A stretch of 64,000 nt of DNA from Streptomyces sp. NBC_01235 (GCF_035989285.1 NZ_CP108513.1:558001-622000); one strand, 5' to 3'; shown: positions 44,283 to 52,986, numbered from the stretch's first letter. A program made the numbers and translations. The notes: generated by a model not told the origin, from the letters alone.

Positions 44283-45223
44283 AGCAGCTCCTTGTAGGCG
44301 TCGTAATCCGCGTCGGGTTCGCCGGTCGGGCGGTAGTGGTCGGGGTAGCGGGCTCCTTCCGTCCACACGGGTTCGACGCGCAGGCCCATGCGGACCTGGT
44401 CGTAGGGGATGCCGCCGATGCGTCCGTGCAGGGCGAGGTCGGCGCCGTCCAGGGCGATGTGGGCGTAGACGTAGGGCACCTCGATGTCGAGGTTCTTCGC
44501 CTTGATGTTGACGATGCAGAAGGTGGTGACGGTCCCGCGCGGTCCGACCTCGACCTGCTCGGCGGTCGGGACGCCGCACGTGGGACAGGCTCCGCGGGGC
44601 GGGACGTACACCTTGCGGCAGGACGGGCAGCGTTCGCCGACCGTGCGCTGCGTGGAGAGCTCGGCGATGTAGGCGGACTGGGCACGGCCGGGCGAGTAGG
44701 TGTAGTCGAGGCGGGCGGGGGCGACGATTCCGGTGACCCGGTCACCCGCCAACTCCCCGTGGCTGCCGCTCGGTTGTCCGGGTTCGCCGTCGTGCGGCTC
44801 GAAGCAGGCGATGTCGGTGATGGCGCCGGTGCGTTCCCCGGCCCAGCGGATCCGGACGCGCATTCCTGTGTGGACGGCGTCGGGGCCGGGGGCGTCGAGG
44901 GCGTGCAGGAGAGCGGTGTCGGCGCCGTCGAGACGGACGAGTACCCAGGCGAAGGGGGTGGTGAGGGGCTGGCCCCGGCGGGGGGCGTGGTTCCAGGCCC
45001 AGGTGGTGACCGTGCCGGTGGGGGCCACCTCGACGAGGTCGTGGATCTCCTCGGCGGTGACGGGGTCGTACTCGACGGGTGGGACGAGGGTGCGGCCGTC
45101 GGTGGTCCGCACACCGAGGACGACGCGCTCGCGCAGGCCGGTGAGGAAGGCGCTCTGGACGGGGCCGAGAGAGCGGGTGAAAGGAAACTCGACGACGAGA
45201 GGGGCTTTGAGGACTTCGGGCAT
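44279..45223 (-). CDS. Zn-ribbon/OB-fold DUF35 protein with an extra OB domain
   Basis: A 314-aa protein. Residues about 170-300 hold a DUF35 rubredoxin-like zinc ribbon (ERCPSCRKVYVPPRGACPTC, two CxxC pairs) plus an OB fold (VTTFCIVNIKAKNLDIEVPY). The N-terminal 150 residues form a second OB-like domain without cysteines (VLKAPLVVEFPFTRSLGP, then GTVTTWAWNHAPRRGQPLTT). DUF35 proteins such as ChsH2 bind thiolase-like partners and position acyl-CoA. The start is ATG 45223. It overlaps the downstream gene by four bases. Confidence 0.88.
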   Translation of the reverse strand: MPEVLKAPLVVEFPFTRSLGPVQSAFLTGLRERVVLGVRTTDGRTLVPPVEYDPVTAEEIHDLVEVAPTGTVTTWAWNHAPRRGQPLTTPFAWVLVRLDGADTALLHALDAPGPDAVHTGMRVRIRWAGERTGAITDIACFEPHDGEPGQPSGSHGELAGDRVTGIVAPARLDYTYSPGRAQSAYIAELSTQRTVGERCPSCRKVYVPPRGACPTCGVPTAEQVEVGPRGTVTTFCIVNIKAKNLDIEVPYVYAHIALDGADLALHGRIGGIPYDQVRMGLRVEPVWTEGARYPDHYRPTGEPDADYDAYKELL

Positions 45224-45260
45224 CGAGGGCTGCCTCCTTGGGAAGCCGGGGTCAGCTGGA

Positions 45261-45338
45261 GAGCCCCAAAAGGGGCGCGGGGCTGTGCCATCTGCGGCTC
45301 CGCGGCGTGGGCGCGACCAGCCACGACGGACCCGCAGC
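45261..45338. repeat. dispersed Streptomyces intergenic repeat
   Basis: The stretch contains AAAAGGGGCGCGGGGCTG and GCGCGACCAGCCACGACGG separated by a short GC-rich hairpin. This is a known kind of highly repeated intergenic element in Streptomyces genomes. It lies between the crotonase and DUF35 genes and could form mRNA secondary structure. Confidence 0.6.
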
Positions 45339-45378
45339 AGGGCGAACGGCGCCTGCCGACCGCTCACCCGGCGGAGCG

Positions 45379-46179
45379 TCACGCACGCCTGTAGACCGGC
45401 GCCCGCTTCTCCGCGAAGGCCCGCGTGCCTTCCTTCGCGTCGGCGGTGTCGAACACCGGCCAGCCCCGGGCGAGTTCGGCGGCGAGGCCCTCGGTCTCGG
45501 TGAGCTCGGCGGTCTCGTAGACCGACGCCTTGACGGCCTCGACCGCCAACGGGCCGCAGGAGTTGATCCGTTCGGCGATCTCCAGCGCCGTCTCCAGGGC
45601 CTCGCCGTCGGGAACGACATGCCCGACCAGGCCGATGTCAGCGGCCTCCCGGGCGGTGTAGGGCCGGCCGGTCAGCAGCATCTCCAGGGCGTGGGTACGC
45701 GGGATCTGGCGTTGCAGGCGGACCGTGGAGCCGCCGATCGGGAACAGGCCGCGCCGCACCTCGAAGAGACCGAAGGTGGCGGACTCGCCCGCGACGCGGA
45801 TGTCGGTGCCCTGGAGCATCTCGGTGCCGCCCGCGACGCAAGTGCCCTCGACGGCGGCGATCACCGGCTTGCGGGGTCGGTGGTGGCGCAGCATCGCCTT
45901 CCAGTGCAGGTCGGGGTCGGCCTTGAGCCGGTCGCGGTACTGCTCCCCTGCCATGCCCTGGCCGGCGAGGGCCTTGAGATCCATGCCGGCGCAGAACGCG
46001 CCGCCCGCGCCGGTGAACACGATCGAGCGGATGGAGTCGTCCTCGTCGGCCTCCAGCCAGCCGTCGTACAGGCCGACGAGCATGGCGATCGAGAGCGCGT
46101 TCCTGGCCTCCGGTCTGTTGAGCGTGAGCACGAGTGTGGCGCCTTCGCGCCGCACGGTGAGGTGTTCGGTACCGCCCAT
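45379..46179 (-). CDS. enoyl-CoA hydratase/isomerase (crotonase) family protein
   Basis: A 266-aa crotonase. The oxyanion-hole segments are TGAGGAFCAGMDLKAL near 57-72 and EGTCVAGGTEMLQGTDIRVA near 111-130; the subgroup-defining segment is ADIGLVGHVVP. It would add water to, or isomerise, an enoyl-CoA. It begins the minus-strand acyl-CoA operon. The divergent acyl-CoA synthetase shares its 176-nt promoter region, which contains a putative TetR operator. Confidence 0.9.
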   Translation of the reverse strand: MGGTEHLTVRREGATLVLTLNRPEARNALSIAMLVGLYDGWLEADEDDSIRSIVFTGAGGAFCAGMDLKALAGQGMAGEQYRDRLKADPDLHWKAMLRHHRPRKPVIAAVEGTCVAGGTEMLQGTDIRVAGESATFGLFEVRRGLFPIGGSTVRLQRQIPRTHALEMLLTGRPYTAREAADIGLVGHVVPDGEALETALEIAERINSCGPLAVEAVKASVYETAELTETEGLAAELARGWPVFDTADAKEGTRAFAEKRAPVYRRA

Positions 46180-46244
46180 CGCAGATCTCCCCTCGGAAAG
46201 AACGAGAACAGGTTGCAGGAGGCGTGATGGCAGTTCAAGGGTTT

Positions 46245-46261
46245 TCTGACAGTCAGTCAGA
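46245..46261. promoter_or_regulatory. putative TetR operator, TCTGA-N7-TCAGA
   Basis: TCTGACAGTCAGTCAGA lies in the gap between the divergent crotonase and acyl-CoA synthetase genes, 66 bp from the former and 95 bp from the latter. The same arms and spacing occur upstream of the nitronate monooxygenase at 61520. No TetR gene is in the window. Confidence 0.6.
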
Positions 46262-46355
46262 TTTCTTCGCAGGAACCCTTCCCACTTGCCGCGCCCTTTG
46301 CTCTGATGACCGGCAACCGTCGGGAGAACCAGGCCCCGCGAGGTCAGGAGGAGCG

Positions 46356-47960
46356 GTGGAGTACAACCTTGCCGACCTGTTCGAGTCGGTCGTCGACGTG
46401 GCGGCCGACCGTGAGGCGCTCGTGTACGTCGACCACCCCGGCACGGGCACGGAACGCCGGCTGACGTACGCGGAGCTGGACGCGGCCGCCAATCGCATCG
46501 GCCACCACCTCATCGACAGCGGGCTCCGCCCCGGCGAGCATCTCGGCCTGCATCTGTACAACGGCGTCGAGTACCTGCAGACGGTACTGGGCTGCCTGAA
46601 GGCCCGGATCGTACCGGTCAACGTCAACTACCGTTATGTGGAAGAGGAGTTGGTCTACCTCTATCGGGACGCGGACCTGGTCGCGCTCGTCTTCGACGCG
46701 GAGTTCACCGACCGGGTGGCGGCGGCTCTGCCGCAGACGCCGGCGCTGCGGCACCTTATCCGGGTGGGGCCGGCGGGCGAGGGCATCACCTCCTTCGCAC
46801 AGGCCGAGGCGAGCGGTTCCCCCGAGCGCGGTTTCCCGGCCCGCTCGGGCGACGACCAGTTCATCATCTACACCGGCGGCACGACCGGGATGCCCAAGGG
46901 CGTGATGTGGCGTCAGGAGGACCTGTTCTTCTCGGGGTTGGGCGGCGGCTCGCCGACCGGGGAGCCGGTGAAGAAGCCGGAGGAGATCGCCGAGCGGGTC
47001 GCGGCCGGCGGCACGGGGATCACCTTCTTCCCCACTCCCCCGCTGATGCACGGCACCTCCACGCTCACCGCCTTCATCGGCTTCAACTTCGGCCAACGCG
47101 TCGTGATCCACCGCAGGTTCGTGCCCGAGGAGGTGCTGCGGACGATCGAGAAGGAGAAGGTCACCAGCATCTCCCTGGTGGGCGACGCGATGCTGCGGCC
47201 GTTGATCGACGCGCTCCAGGGTCCGATGAAGGGCGCGGACTGCTCGTCGGTGTTCAGCGTGTCCTCGTCCGGGGCGATCATGTCGGACACGGTCCGTCGC
47301 CAGTTCCGGGCGCTCATGCCGAACGCGATGCTGCTGAACAACTTCGGCTCCTCGGAGTCCGGCTTCAACGGCACGGCGACACAGGACTCCGGACCCGAGC
47401 GCGGCTTCCGCGTCCGGGTCAACTCCCATACCCGGGTGGTCGATCCGGCCACCTACGAGCCGGTCGCGCCGGGCGAGGTCGGCCGGGTCGCCCAGCACGG
47501 TCATGTGCCCCTCGGCTACTACAACGACCCGGTGAAAACGGCCGAGACCTTCTTCGAGAAGGACGGCGAGCGCTGGGTGCTGCTCGGCGACATGGCGACC
47601 GTCGACGAGGAGGGCGTGGTCGTCGTCCTCGGGCGCGGCTCGCAGTGCATCAACACCGGGGGCGAGAAGGTGTACCCCGAGGAGGTCGAGCAGGCGCTGA
47701 AGTCGCATCCGGACGTGTACGACGTCCTGGTGGCCGGGGTGCCGGACGCGACGTGGGGCAACCATGTGGCGGCGGTGGTGCAGGTGCGCACGGGCGCCCC
47801 GTGCCCCTCCCTGGAGGACATCCAGACCCACTGTCGCGCTCGGCTCGCCGGCTACAAGATCCCGCGTCAACTGGTGATCGCGGACTCCATCCGCCGCTCA
47901 CCGAGCGGCAAGGCGGACTACCGGTGGGCACGGGAGGTGGCGGTGGCGGCGGACGAGTGA
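46356..47960 (+). CDS. acyl-CoA synthetase (AMP-forming, FadD type)
   Basis: A 534-aa member of the ANL superfamily that activates a carboxylic acid to acyl-CoA with ATP. The P-loop is YTGGTTGMPKGVMW (about 171-184); later motifs are NNFGSSESGF, GDMATVDEEGVVVVLGR and the acyl-pocket-end GGEKVYPEEVE, with the catalytic lysine in RRSPSGKADY. I chose the GTG at 46356 because AGGAGGAG precedes it and homology begins there. Sequence resembles FadD3/FadD19-like enzymes of steroid or fatty-acid catabolism. Confidence 0.92.
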   Translation: MEYNLADLFESVVDVAADREALVYVDHPGTGTERRLTYAELDAAANRIGHHLIDSGLRPGEHLGLHLYNGVEYLQTVLGCLKARIVPVNVNYRYVEEELVYLYRDADLVALVFDAEFTDRVAAALPQTPALRHLIRVGPAGEGITSFAQAEASGSPERGFPARSGDDQFIIYTGGTTGMPKGVMWRQEDLFFSGLGGGSPTGEPVKKPEEIAERVAAGGTGITFFPTPPLMHGTSTLTAFIGFNFGQRVVIHRRFVPEEVLRTIEKEKVTSISLVGDAMLRPLIDALQGPMKGADCSSVFSVSSSGAIMSDTVRRQFRALMPNAMLLNNFGSSESGFNGTATQDSGPERGFRVRVNSHTRVVDPATYEPVAPGEVGRVAQHGHVPLGYYNDPVKTAETFFEKDGERWVLLGDMATVDEEGVVVVLGRGSQCINTGGEKVYPEEVEQALKSHPDVYDVLVAGVPDATWGNHVAAVVQVRTGAPCPSLEDIQTHCRARLAGYKIPRQLVIADSIRRSPSGKADYRWAREVAVAADE

Positions 47961-48044
47961 CGCCCTCCGGCCCCGCGGGACGTCGCACGCACCTGTCTCT
48001 CCGGTAACGCCACCGCCCAGACGGCCACCCCGGCCGCGGTCGAC

Positions 48045-48076
48045 GACGCATAGACGCATAGACGCATAGACGCATA
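48045..48076. repeat. 8-bp tandem repeat, four copies
   Basis: GACGCATA is repeated exactly four times (48045-48076) between convergent genes. The number of copies could vary between strains by slippage. Nothing suggests it is coding. Confidence 0.9.
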
Positions 48077-48135
48077 TAGGAAAGTGGGCATCGTCCAGGA
48101 CTGAGCGAGGCCCCGGCGACTCCGCTGGGCGCCGC

Positions 48136-48981
48136 TCAGGCCGGGTCGGCGTCGAGGAACGCGGCGACACGCCCGGCGAACCACTCCGGGTCGTCCAGCC
48201 AGGGGTGGTGCCCCGCGCCGGGCTGCACCGCGAACTCGGCGTACGGGAAGGCCTCGGCGGCGTGGCGTGCGAGGTCGGGCGGGGTACCCCCGTCGAGTTC
48301 GCCCGCGAGGACGAGGACCGGGGCGGTGACCCGGGCGAGCGCGGCGCGGGTGGCGGGCGGGTCGTAGGCGCCGGCGGAGCCGTACACGTCGGCGGCGTCG
48401 TCATTGGACTCCTCGTCGGCGCGCGCGTCGTGCTCGCGGGCGGCGTCGTCCCAGCGGCCGTAGAAGAACGGCGCGAACACCGGGTCGAAGTCGGCGTCCT
48501 CTCGCAACCATGCCTCGAACGCCGGGTAGGCCTCCTCGAACCACGGCTCGTCCTTGCGCAGCCGGGCCGCGGCCAGCCGTTCCTCGGCTCTCGGCTGCAG
48601 CCCCAGCGCCCACGGGGTGGCGGTGACGAGCGCAAACCGCGCCAGCCGGTCCGGGTACCGCGCCGCGTACAGCATGGCCAGGCTGGCGCCCGCCGAGTGG
48701 GCAAGCACGTCGATCCGCTCCAGCCCGAGATGGACGCGCAGCGCCTCGACGTCTTCGACCTGCCGGTCGCAGCGGTAGGTCGCCGGGTCCGCCGGGAACG
48801 CGGAGTCGCCGGTGCCGCGCAGGTCGAGGAGGATCAGCCGGCGGTGTGCGGTGAGACCGCCGAGGTCGCCGAGGTAGACGGACGCCCGCATGGGCCCGCC
48901 GGGCAGGACGACGAGCGGCTCGCCCTCGCCCTCCACGTGGTAGGCGAGCTCGGTACCGTCCGGCGCGGTGAAGATCGGCAT
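48136..48981 (-). CDS. alpha/beta-fold hydrolase (proline iminopeptidase-like)
   Basis: A 281-aa hydrolase. The oxyanion segment is VVLPGGPMRASVYLGDLGG near 24-42; the nucleophile is S94 or so in LAHSAGASLAM; the base H is in GAGHHPWLDDPEW near 250. It resembles prolyl iminopeptidases, which release N-terminal proline, though specificity is uncertain. It starts at ATG 48981 and ends 175 bp beyond the end of the acyl-CoA synthetase, with the tandem repeat between. Confidence 0.85.
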   Translation of the reverse strand: MPIFTAPDGTELAYHVEGEGEPLVVLPGGPMRASVYLGDLGGLTAHRRLILLDLRGTGDSAFPADPATYRCDRQVEDVEALRVHLGLERIDVLAHSAGASLAMLYAARYPDRLARFALVTATPWALGLQPRAEERLAAARLRKDEPWFEEAYPAFEAWLREDADFDPVFAPFFYGRWDDAAREHDARADEESNDDAADVYGSAGAYDPPATRAALARVTAPVLVLAGELDGGTPPDLARHAAEAFPYAEFAVQPGAGHHPWLDDPEWFAGRVAAFLDADPA

Positions 48982-49096
48982 GCCCCCATCCTCGGCGCGG
49001 GCCGCACCCGCCCGCAAGGCGGTTCTCGCGGGCGAAAGTCCCGACCGGGCTCTTGCCTGATGGCCGTGGGCCTGGATTACTGATCCCGAAGAAGAT

Positions 49097-49114
49097 CGAC
49101 CGAATGATCGGTCG
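49097..49114. promoter_or_regulatory. putative PaaR/TetR operator
   Basis: CGACCG-AATGAT-CGGTCG is a perfect 6-bp dyad 36 bp upstream of the PaaK-type gene start. ACCGACCG-like dyads are bound by PaaR-type TetR regulators of phenylacetate genes in actinobacteria. The regulator gene is not in the window. Confidence 0.5.
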
Positions 49115-49149
49115 CCCGTCTTGACATGGTTTGACAAGGGAGAAGTCCC

Positions 49150-50451
49150 ATGAGGGATGCGAGGAATCTGCTGGACGAGGGCGAGCGCCTCGACGAGGAC
49201 GCCCTGCGCGCCCTGCAGCTGGAGCGCCTGCGGGCCTCGCTGCGTCATGCCTACGCCAACGTGCCCTTCTACCGCGCCTCCTTCGACAAGGCAGGCGTCC
49301 ACCCCGACGACTGCCGTGGCCTCGCCGACCTGTCCCGCTTTCCCTTCACCACCAAGGCGGACCTGCGCGAGCACTACCCGTACGGGATGTTCGCCGTCCC
49401 CCGGGACCGCGTCCGCCGCATCCACGCCTCCAGCGGCACCACCGGCCGCCCGACGGTTGTCGGCTACACGGACGCCGACCTGTCCATGTGGGCGGACATG
49501 GTGGCCCGTTCGATCCGCGCGGCGGGCGGCCGGCCCGGCGACACGGTCCATGTGGCGTACGGATACGGACTGTTCACCGGCGGCCTCGGCGCCCACTACG
49601 GCGCCGAACGCCTCGGCTGTACGGTGATCCCCGCGTCCGGCGGCATGACGTCCCGTCAGGTCGCACTGATCCAGGACCTCGAACCCCGGATCATCATGGT
49701 GACCCCCTCCTACATGCTCACCCTCCTCGACGAGTTCGACCGTCAGGGCATCGACCCGCGCTCGACCTCGCTGCGCGTGGGCGTCTTCGGCGCCGAGCCG
49801 TGGACGGAGCGGATGCGTCAGGAGATCGAGGAACGCTTCGCGATCGACGCCGTCGACATATACGGGCTGTCGGAGGTGATCGGGCCGGGGGTCGCGCAGG
49901 AGTGCGTTCAGACGAAGGACGGCCTGCACATCTGGGAGGACCACTTCTTTCCGGAAGTGGTCGATCCGATCACCGGCGAGGTCCTCCCGGGGGGCGAGGA
50001 GGGCGAGTTGGTCTTCACCTCCCTCACCAAGGAGGCGATGCCGGTCGTCCGCTACCGCACCCGCGACCTGACGGCCCTGCTGCCTGGCACGGCACGCGTC
50101 TTCCGGCGTATGCGGAAGGTGACCGGCCGCAGTGACGACATGGTCATCCTGCGCGGGGTGAACCTCTTCCCCACCCAGATCGAGGAGATCGTGCTCGGCA
50201 CCCCGGCCGTGGCGCCCCACTTCCAGCTCCGCCTCACCCGCGAGGGCCGGCTCGACGCCCTCACGGTCCGCGCGGAGGCCCGCCCCGACGCCACCCCCGC
50301 GGACCGCGACACGGCCGCGCACGCCATCGCGGCGGCGGTGAAGGACGGCATCGGGGTGTCGGTCGCGGTCGAGATCGTCGACCCGGAGTCGCTGGAGCGG
50401 TCGGTGGGCAAGATCAGGCGGATCGTGGACGAGCGCCCGCGGGAGTCATGA
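49150..50451 (+). CDS. paaK: phenylacetate-CoA ligase family protein
   Basis: A 433-aa AMP-forming ligase of the PaaK group, which makes phenylacetyl-CoA as the first step of aerobic phenylacetate breakdown. It shows the short N-terminal domain NVPFYRASFDKAGVHPDDC, the P-loop SSGTTGRPTVVGYT near 98, DIYGLSEVIGPGV, VRYRTRDLTAL and the C-terminal RGVNLFPTQIEE. No other paa gene is nearby, so it may activate an aryl acid for another pathway. A TetR-type dyad lies upstream. The start is ATG 49150, preceded by AAGGGAG. Confidence 0.88.
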   Translation: MRDARNLLDEGERLDEDALRALQLERLRASLRHAYANVPFYRASFDKAGVHPDDCRGLADLSRFPFTTKADLREHYPYGMFAVPRDRVRRIHASSGTTGRPTVVGYTDADLSMWADMVARSIRAAGGRPGDTVHVAYGYGLFTGGLGAHYGAERLGCTVIPASGGMTSRQVALIQDLEPRIIMVTPSYMLTLLDEFDRQGIDPRSTSLRVGVFGAEPWTERMRQEIEERFAIDAVDIYGLSEVIGPGVAQECVQTKDGLHIWEDHFFPEVVDPITGEVLPGGEEGELVFTSLTKEAMPVVRYRTRDLTALLPGTARVFRRMRKVTGRSDDMVILRGVNLFPTQIEEIVLGTPAVAPHFQLRLTREGRLDALTVRAEARPDATPADRDTAAHAIAAAVKDGIGVSVAVEIVDPESLERSVGKIRRIVDERPRES

Positions 50452-50479
50452 CTGCCGGGGAATCATGACGACCAGGGGG

Positions 50480-51976
50480 TCATGAGCCGAACTGGTCCCG
50501 CAGCTCCCGCTTCAGGATCTTGCCGCTCGCGTTGCGCGGCAGTTCGTCCACGAAGAGGACGCGCTTGGGGGCCTTGAAGTGCGGGAGCTTCTCGCGGACG
50601 TGGGCGATGAGCTCGTCCTGGGTGACCTCACCACGTGGGACGACCACGGCGGTGACCGCCTCGATCCACTTCTCGTCGGGCAGGCCGATCACGGCGGCCT
50701 CGGCGACGGCGGCATGGGTGTACAGCGCGTCCTCGACCTGACGTGAAGCGACCAGTACGCCACCGGAGTTGATGACATCCTTCACCCGGTCGACGATCGT
50801 GAAGTAGCCGTGGGCGTCGCGCACGGCGAGGTCGCCGGAGTGGAACCAGCCGTCGCGGAAGGCCGCGGCGGTCTCCTCGGGCTTGTCCCAGTAGCCCTCG
50901 CACAACTGCGGGGAACGGTAGACGATTTCACCGGGCGTACCGTCGGCGACGTCCTCGCCGTTCTCGTCGACGACCCGCGCGTCCACGAACAGGACCGTGC
51001 GCCCGCAGGAGTCCATGCGCCCCTTGTGCTCGTCGGGGGCGAGGACGGTGGCGAGCGGGCCGATCTCGCTCTGCCCGAAGCAGTTGTAGAAACCCAGCTT
51101 GGGCAGGCGTTCGCGCAGGCGCTCCAGGACGGGCACCGGCATGATCGACGCCCCGTAGTACGCCTTGCGCAGCCCGCCCAGGTCACGGCTCGTGAAGTCG
51201 GGGCGGTTCGCCAGGCCGATCCACACGGTCGGCGGGGCGAAGAGGCTGTCGACGCGGTCCGTCTCGATGAGATCGAAGAGCCGGTCGCCGTCGGGCGCGT
51301 CCAGCACGATGTTCGTGGCGCCGACCGCGAGGTACGGCAGCAGGAAGACGTGCATCTGCGCCGAGTGGTACAGCGGGAGGGAGTGCGCGGGGCGGTCGCC
51401 GGCGCTCAGGTCGAGGGCGGCGATCGCACTGAGGTACTCGTGCACCAGGGCGCGGTGGGTCATCATCGCGCCCTTGGGCAGGGCCGTCGTGCCCGAGGTG
51501 TAGAGCAACTGCACCAGGTCCTCGGCGCGCGGCTCGGGGCCGTCGTACGCGGGGGCCGCGGGCAGTCGGGCAAGGAGCGAGTCGTCGGCGTCGCGCAGCG
51601 CCAACGTCCTTACTCCGGCGGGGAGTTGTCCGGCCAGGTCCGGGTCGGCGAGAACAGTTGCGCTGCCCGACTGGTCCACGATGTACGCCAGGTCGTCGCC
51701 GGTGAGGTTCTGGTTGACGGGGACGTGGACCAACCCTGCGCGGGCACAGGCGAGGAACGCGATGAGATAGGCGTCGGAGTTGTGCCCGTAGGCGCCGACC
51801 CGGTCTCCCGGGGCGAGACCCTCGCCGAGCAGGACGCTCGCCGCGCGCGAGACGGCCTCGTCGAGTTCCTCGTAGGTCCAGGTGCGGTCGCGGTACTCGA
51901 CCGCGACGCGTGCCGGGGTGCGGCGGGCGCTGCGCCGCAGCACCCCGTCGACCGTAGTGCCAAGTCCGGGGGTCAT
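50480..51976 (-). CDS. acyl-CoA synthetase (AMP-forming, FadD type)
   Basis: A 498-aa ANL-family ligase. The P-loop is YTSGTTALPKGAMMTH (about 160-175), where the usual G after TT is A. NCFGQSEIGPLATVL, GDLAVRDAHGYFTIVDR and NSGGVLVASRQVE follow; the catalytic lysine is in NASGKILKREL at the end. A substrate cannot be assigned. It is convergent with the PaaK-type gene (28 nt between) and upstream of no obvious partner; the tautomerase gene starts 447 bp upstream on the same strand. Confidence 0.9.
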   Translation of the reverse strand: MTPGLGTTVDGVLRRSARRTPARVAVEYRDRTWTYEELDEAVSRAASVLLGEGLAPGDRVGAYGHNSDAYLIAFLACARAGLVHVPVNQNLTGDDLAYIVDQSGSATVLADPDLAGQLPAGVRTLALRDADDSLLARLPAAPAYDGPEPRAEDLVQLLYTSGTTALPKGAMMTHRALVHEYLSAIAALDLSAGDRPAHSLPLYHSAQMHVFLLPYLAVGATNIVLDAPDGDRLFDLIETDRVDSLFAPPTVWIGLANRPDFTSRDLGGLRKAYYGASIMPVPVLERLRERLPKLGFYNCFGQSEIGPLATVLAPDEHKGRMDSCGRTVLFVDARVVDENGEDVADGTPGEIVYRSPQLCEGYWDKPEETAAAFRDGWFHSGDLAVRDAHGYFTIVDRVKDVINSGGVLVASRQVEDALYTHAAVAEAAVIGLPDEKWIEAVTAVVVPRGEVTQDELIAHVREKLPHFKAPKRVLFVDELPRNASGKILKRELRDQFGS

Positions 51977-52039
51977 GACTCGTGATCCTCGGCGGGGCGG
52001 CAGGGGCAGGTCAAGTCGCGGGCGCGCTCCCGCGGGGCG

Positions 52040-52423
52040 TCACGCCACCGCGCCCGCCACTCCTGTCCGGCCGTCGGGCACCCCGACGATGCTGACGATC
52101 GTCTGCTCGCGGACGTCCTCGCCGAGTACGGCGGCCACCGCGTCCGCCGTCGCGCCGATCAGACGGGCCGGGGCGTCCGGCACCTGGGGCAGGTGGTAGG
52201 CGGCCTCGCGCATGCTGAGGGTGACCTGCGGGACGACCTTGTCGGTGGGCAGGCCGCCGATGCCCCGCCGGTGACGCGGTATGCCGATGAGGTCGACACC
52301 GACGAGGCTGCGCGACCGGTCCCCGTAGACGGAGCCGACGGCATCGGCCAGGGCGCCGATCAGCTTCGCCTCCACGGTCTCGTCGAGGGCGTCCTCGCTG
52401 ATGTGGACGGTGTAGTGCGGCAT
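52040..52423 (-). CDS. 4-oxalocrotonate-tautomerase-family protein (two tandem-like halves)
   Basis: A 127-aa tautomerase-superfamily protein that begins PHYTVHISEDALDETVEAK; Pro1 after Met removal is the catalytic residue. The ATG at 52423 was chosen for this reason; the longer frame (52465) would bury the proline. Residues near 65-115 form a second beta-alpha-beta unit (QVTLSMREAAYHLPQVPDAP, then TIVSIVGVPDGRTG). It is divergent from the MarR gene. The substrate is unknown. Confidence 0.85.
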   Translation of the reverse strand: MPHYTVHISEDALDETVEAKLIGALADAVGSVYGDRSRSLVGVDLIGIPRHRRGIGGLPTDKVVPQVTLSMREAAYHLPQVPDAPARLIGATADAVAAVLGEDVREQTIVSIVGVPDGRTGVAGAVA

Positions 52424-52474
52424 GCCGGTCTCCGTTTCGCGTGGGTGCGTACCATGAGGGTTCAACTAGCGGAA

Positions 52475-52487
52475 CAAAGTAGCTTTG
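52475..52487. promoter_or_regulatory. putative MarR operator
   Basis: CAAAG-TAG-CTTTG is a 5-bp-arm dyad located 52 bp upstream of the tautomerase start codon and 29 bp before the MarR ATG. MarR proteins bind similar short dyads in their divergent promoters. Confidence 0.45.
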
Positions 52488-52515
52488 ACGCCAAAGGTAA
52501 TACGAGGAGTGCCGG

Positions 52516-52986
52516 ATGTCCATGTCCAGCGCCGCCGGTGACGACGGCGTCGACGCGACCGTTCGCGAACTGCTGCTGCTCATGCCGCGGCTCGTGGGCA
52601 GGTCGAAGAGGATCCCCGTACCCGAGGCGCTGCAAGCGTTCTCGCTGGCCCCGCGCCACCTCTCCCTGCTGGCGTACCTGCTCCTCGACGGACCGATGAC
52701 CGTCAACGAACTGGCCGCCCGCCTGGAGGTCGCTCCGACCACGGTGAGCCTGCTGATCGGCGACCTCAGCCGGAAGGGCGTCCTGGAGCGACGCGAGGAC
52801 GAGCGGGACCGGCGCCGTCGGATCGTCGCCCTCGCGGACACCCACGAACCGGCGATCTCCGCCTGGCTCGCCCCGGGCGCGGCGGCCTGGCGCCGGGCCC
52901 TGGCCCCGCTGACGCCCGATCAGCGACGGTTGTTCGTCGACACATTGCTCGCCTACGAGGCGGAGGTCGACGCGGAACGGGGGTGA
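52516..52986 (+). CDS. MarR-family transcriptional regulator
   Basis: A 156-aa protein with the winged helix-turn-helix at about residues 50-115 (MTVNELAARLEVAPTTVSLL, then LSRKGVLERREDERDRRRR). It is divergent from the tautomerase gene, so it probably controls that gene and itself. A dyad lies between them. The ligand is unknown; MarR proteins often sense aromatic or phenolic compounds. Confidence 0.9.
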   Translation: MSMSSAAGDDGVDATVRELLLLMPRLVGRSKRIPVPEALQAFSLAPRHLSLLAYLLLDGPMTVNELAARLEVAPTTVSLLIGDLSRKGVLERREDERDRRRRIVALADTHEPAISAWLAPGAAAWRRALAPLTPDQRRLFVDTLLAYEAEVDAERG

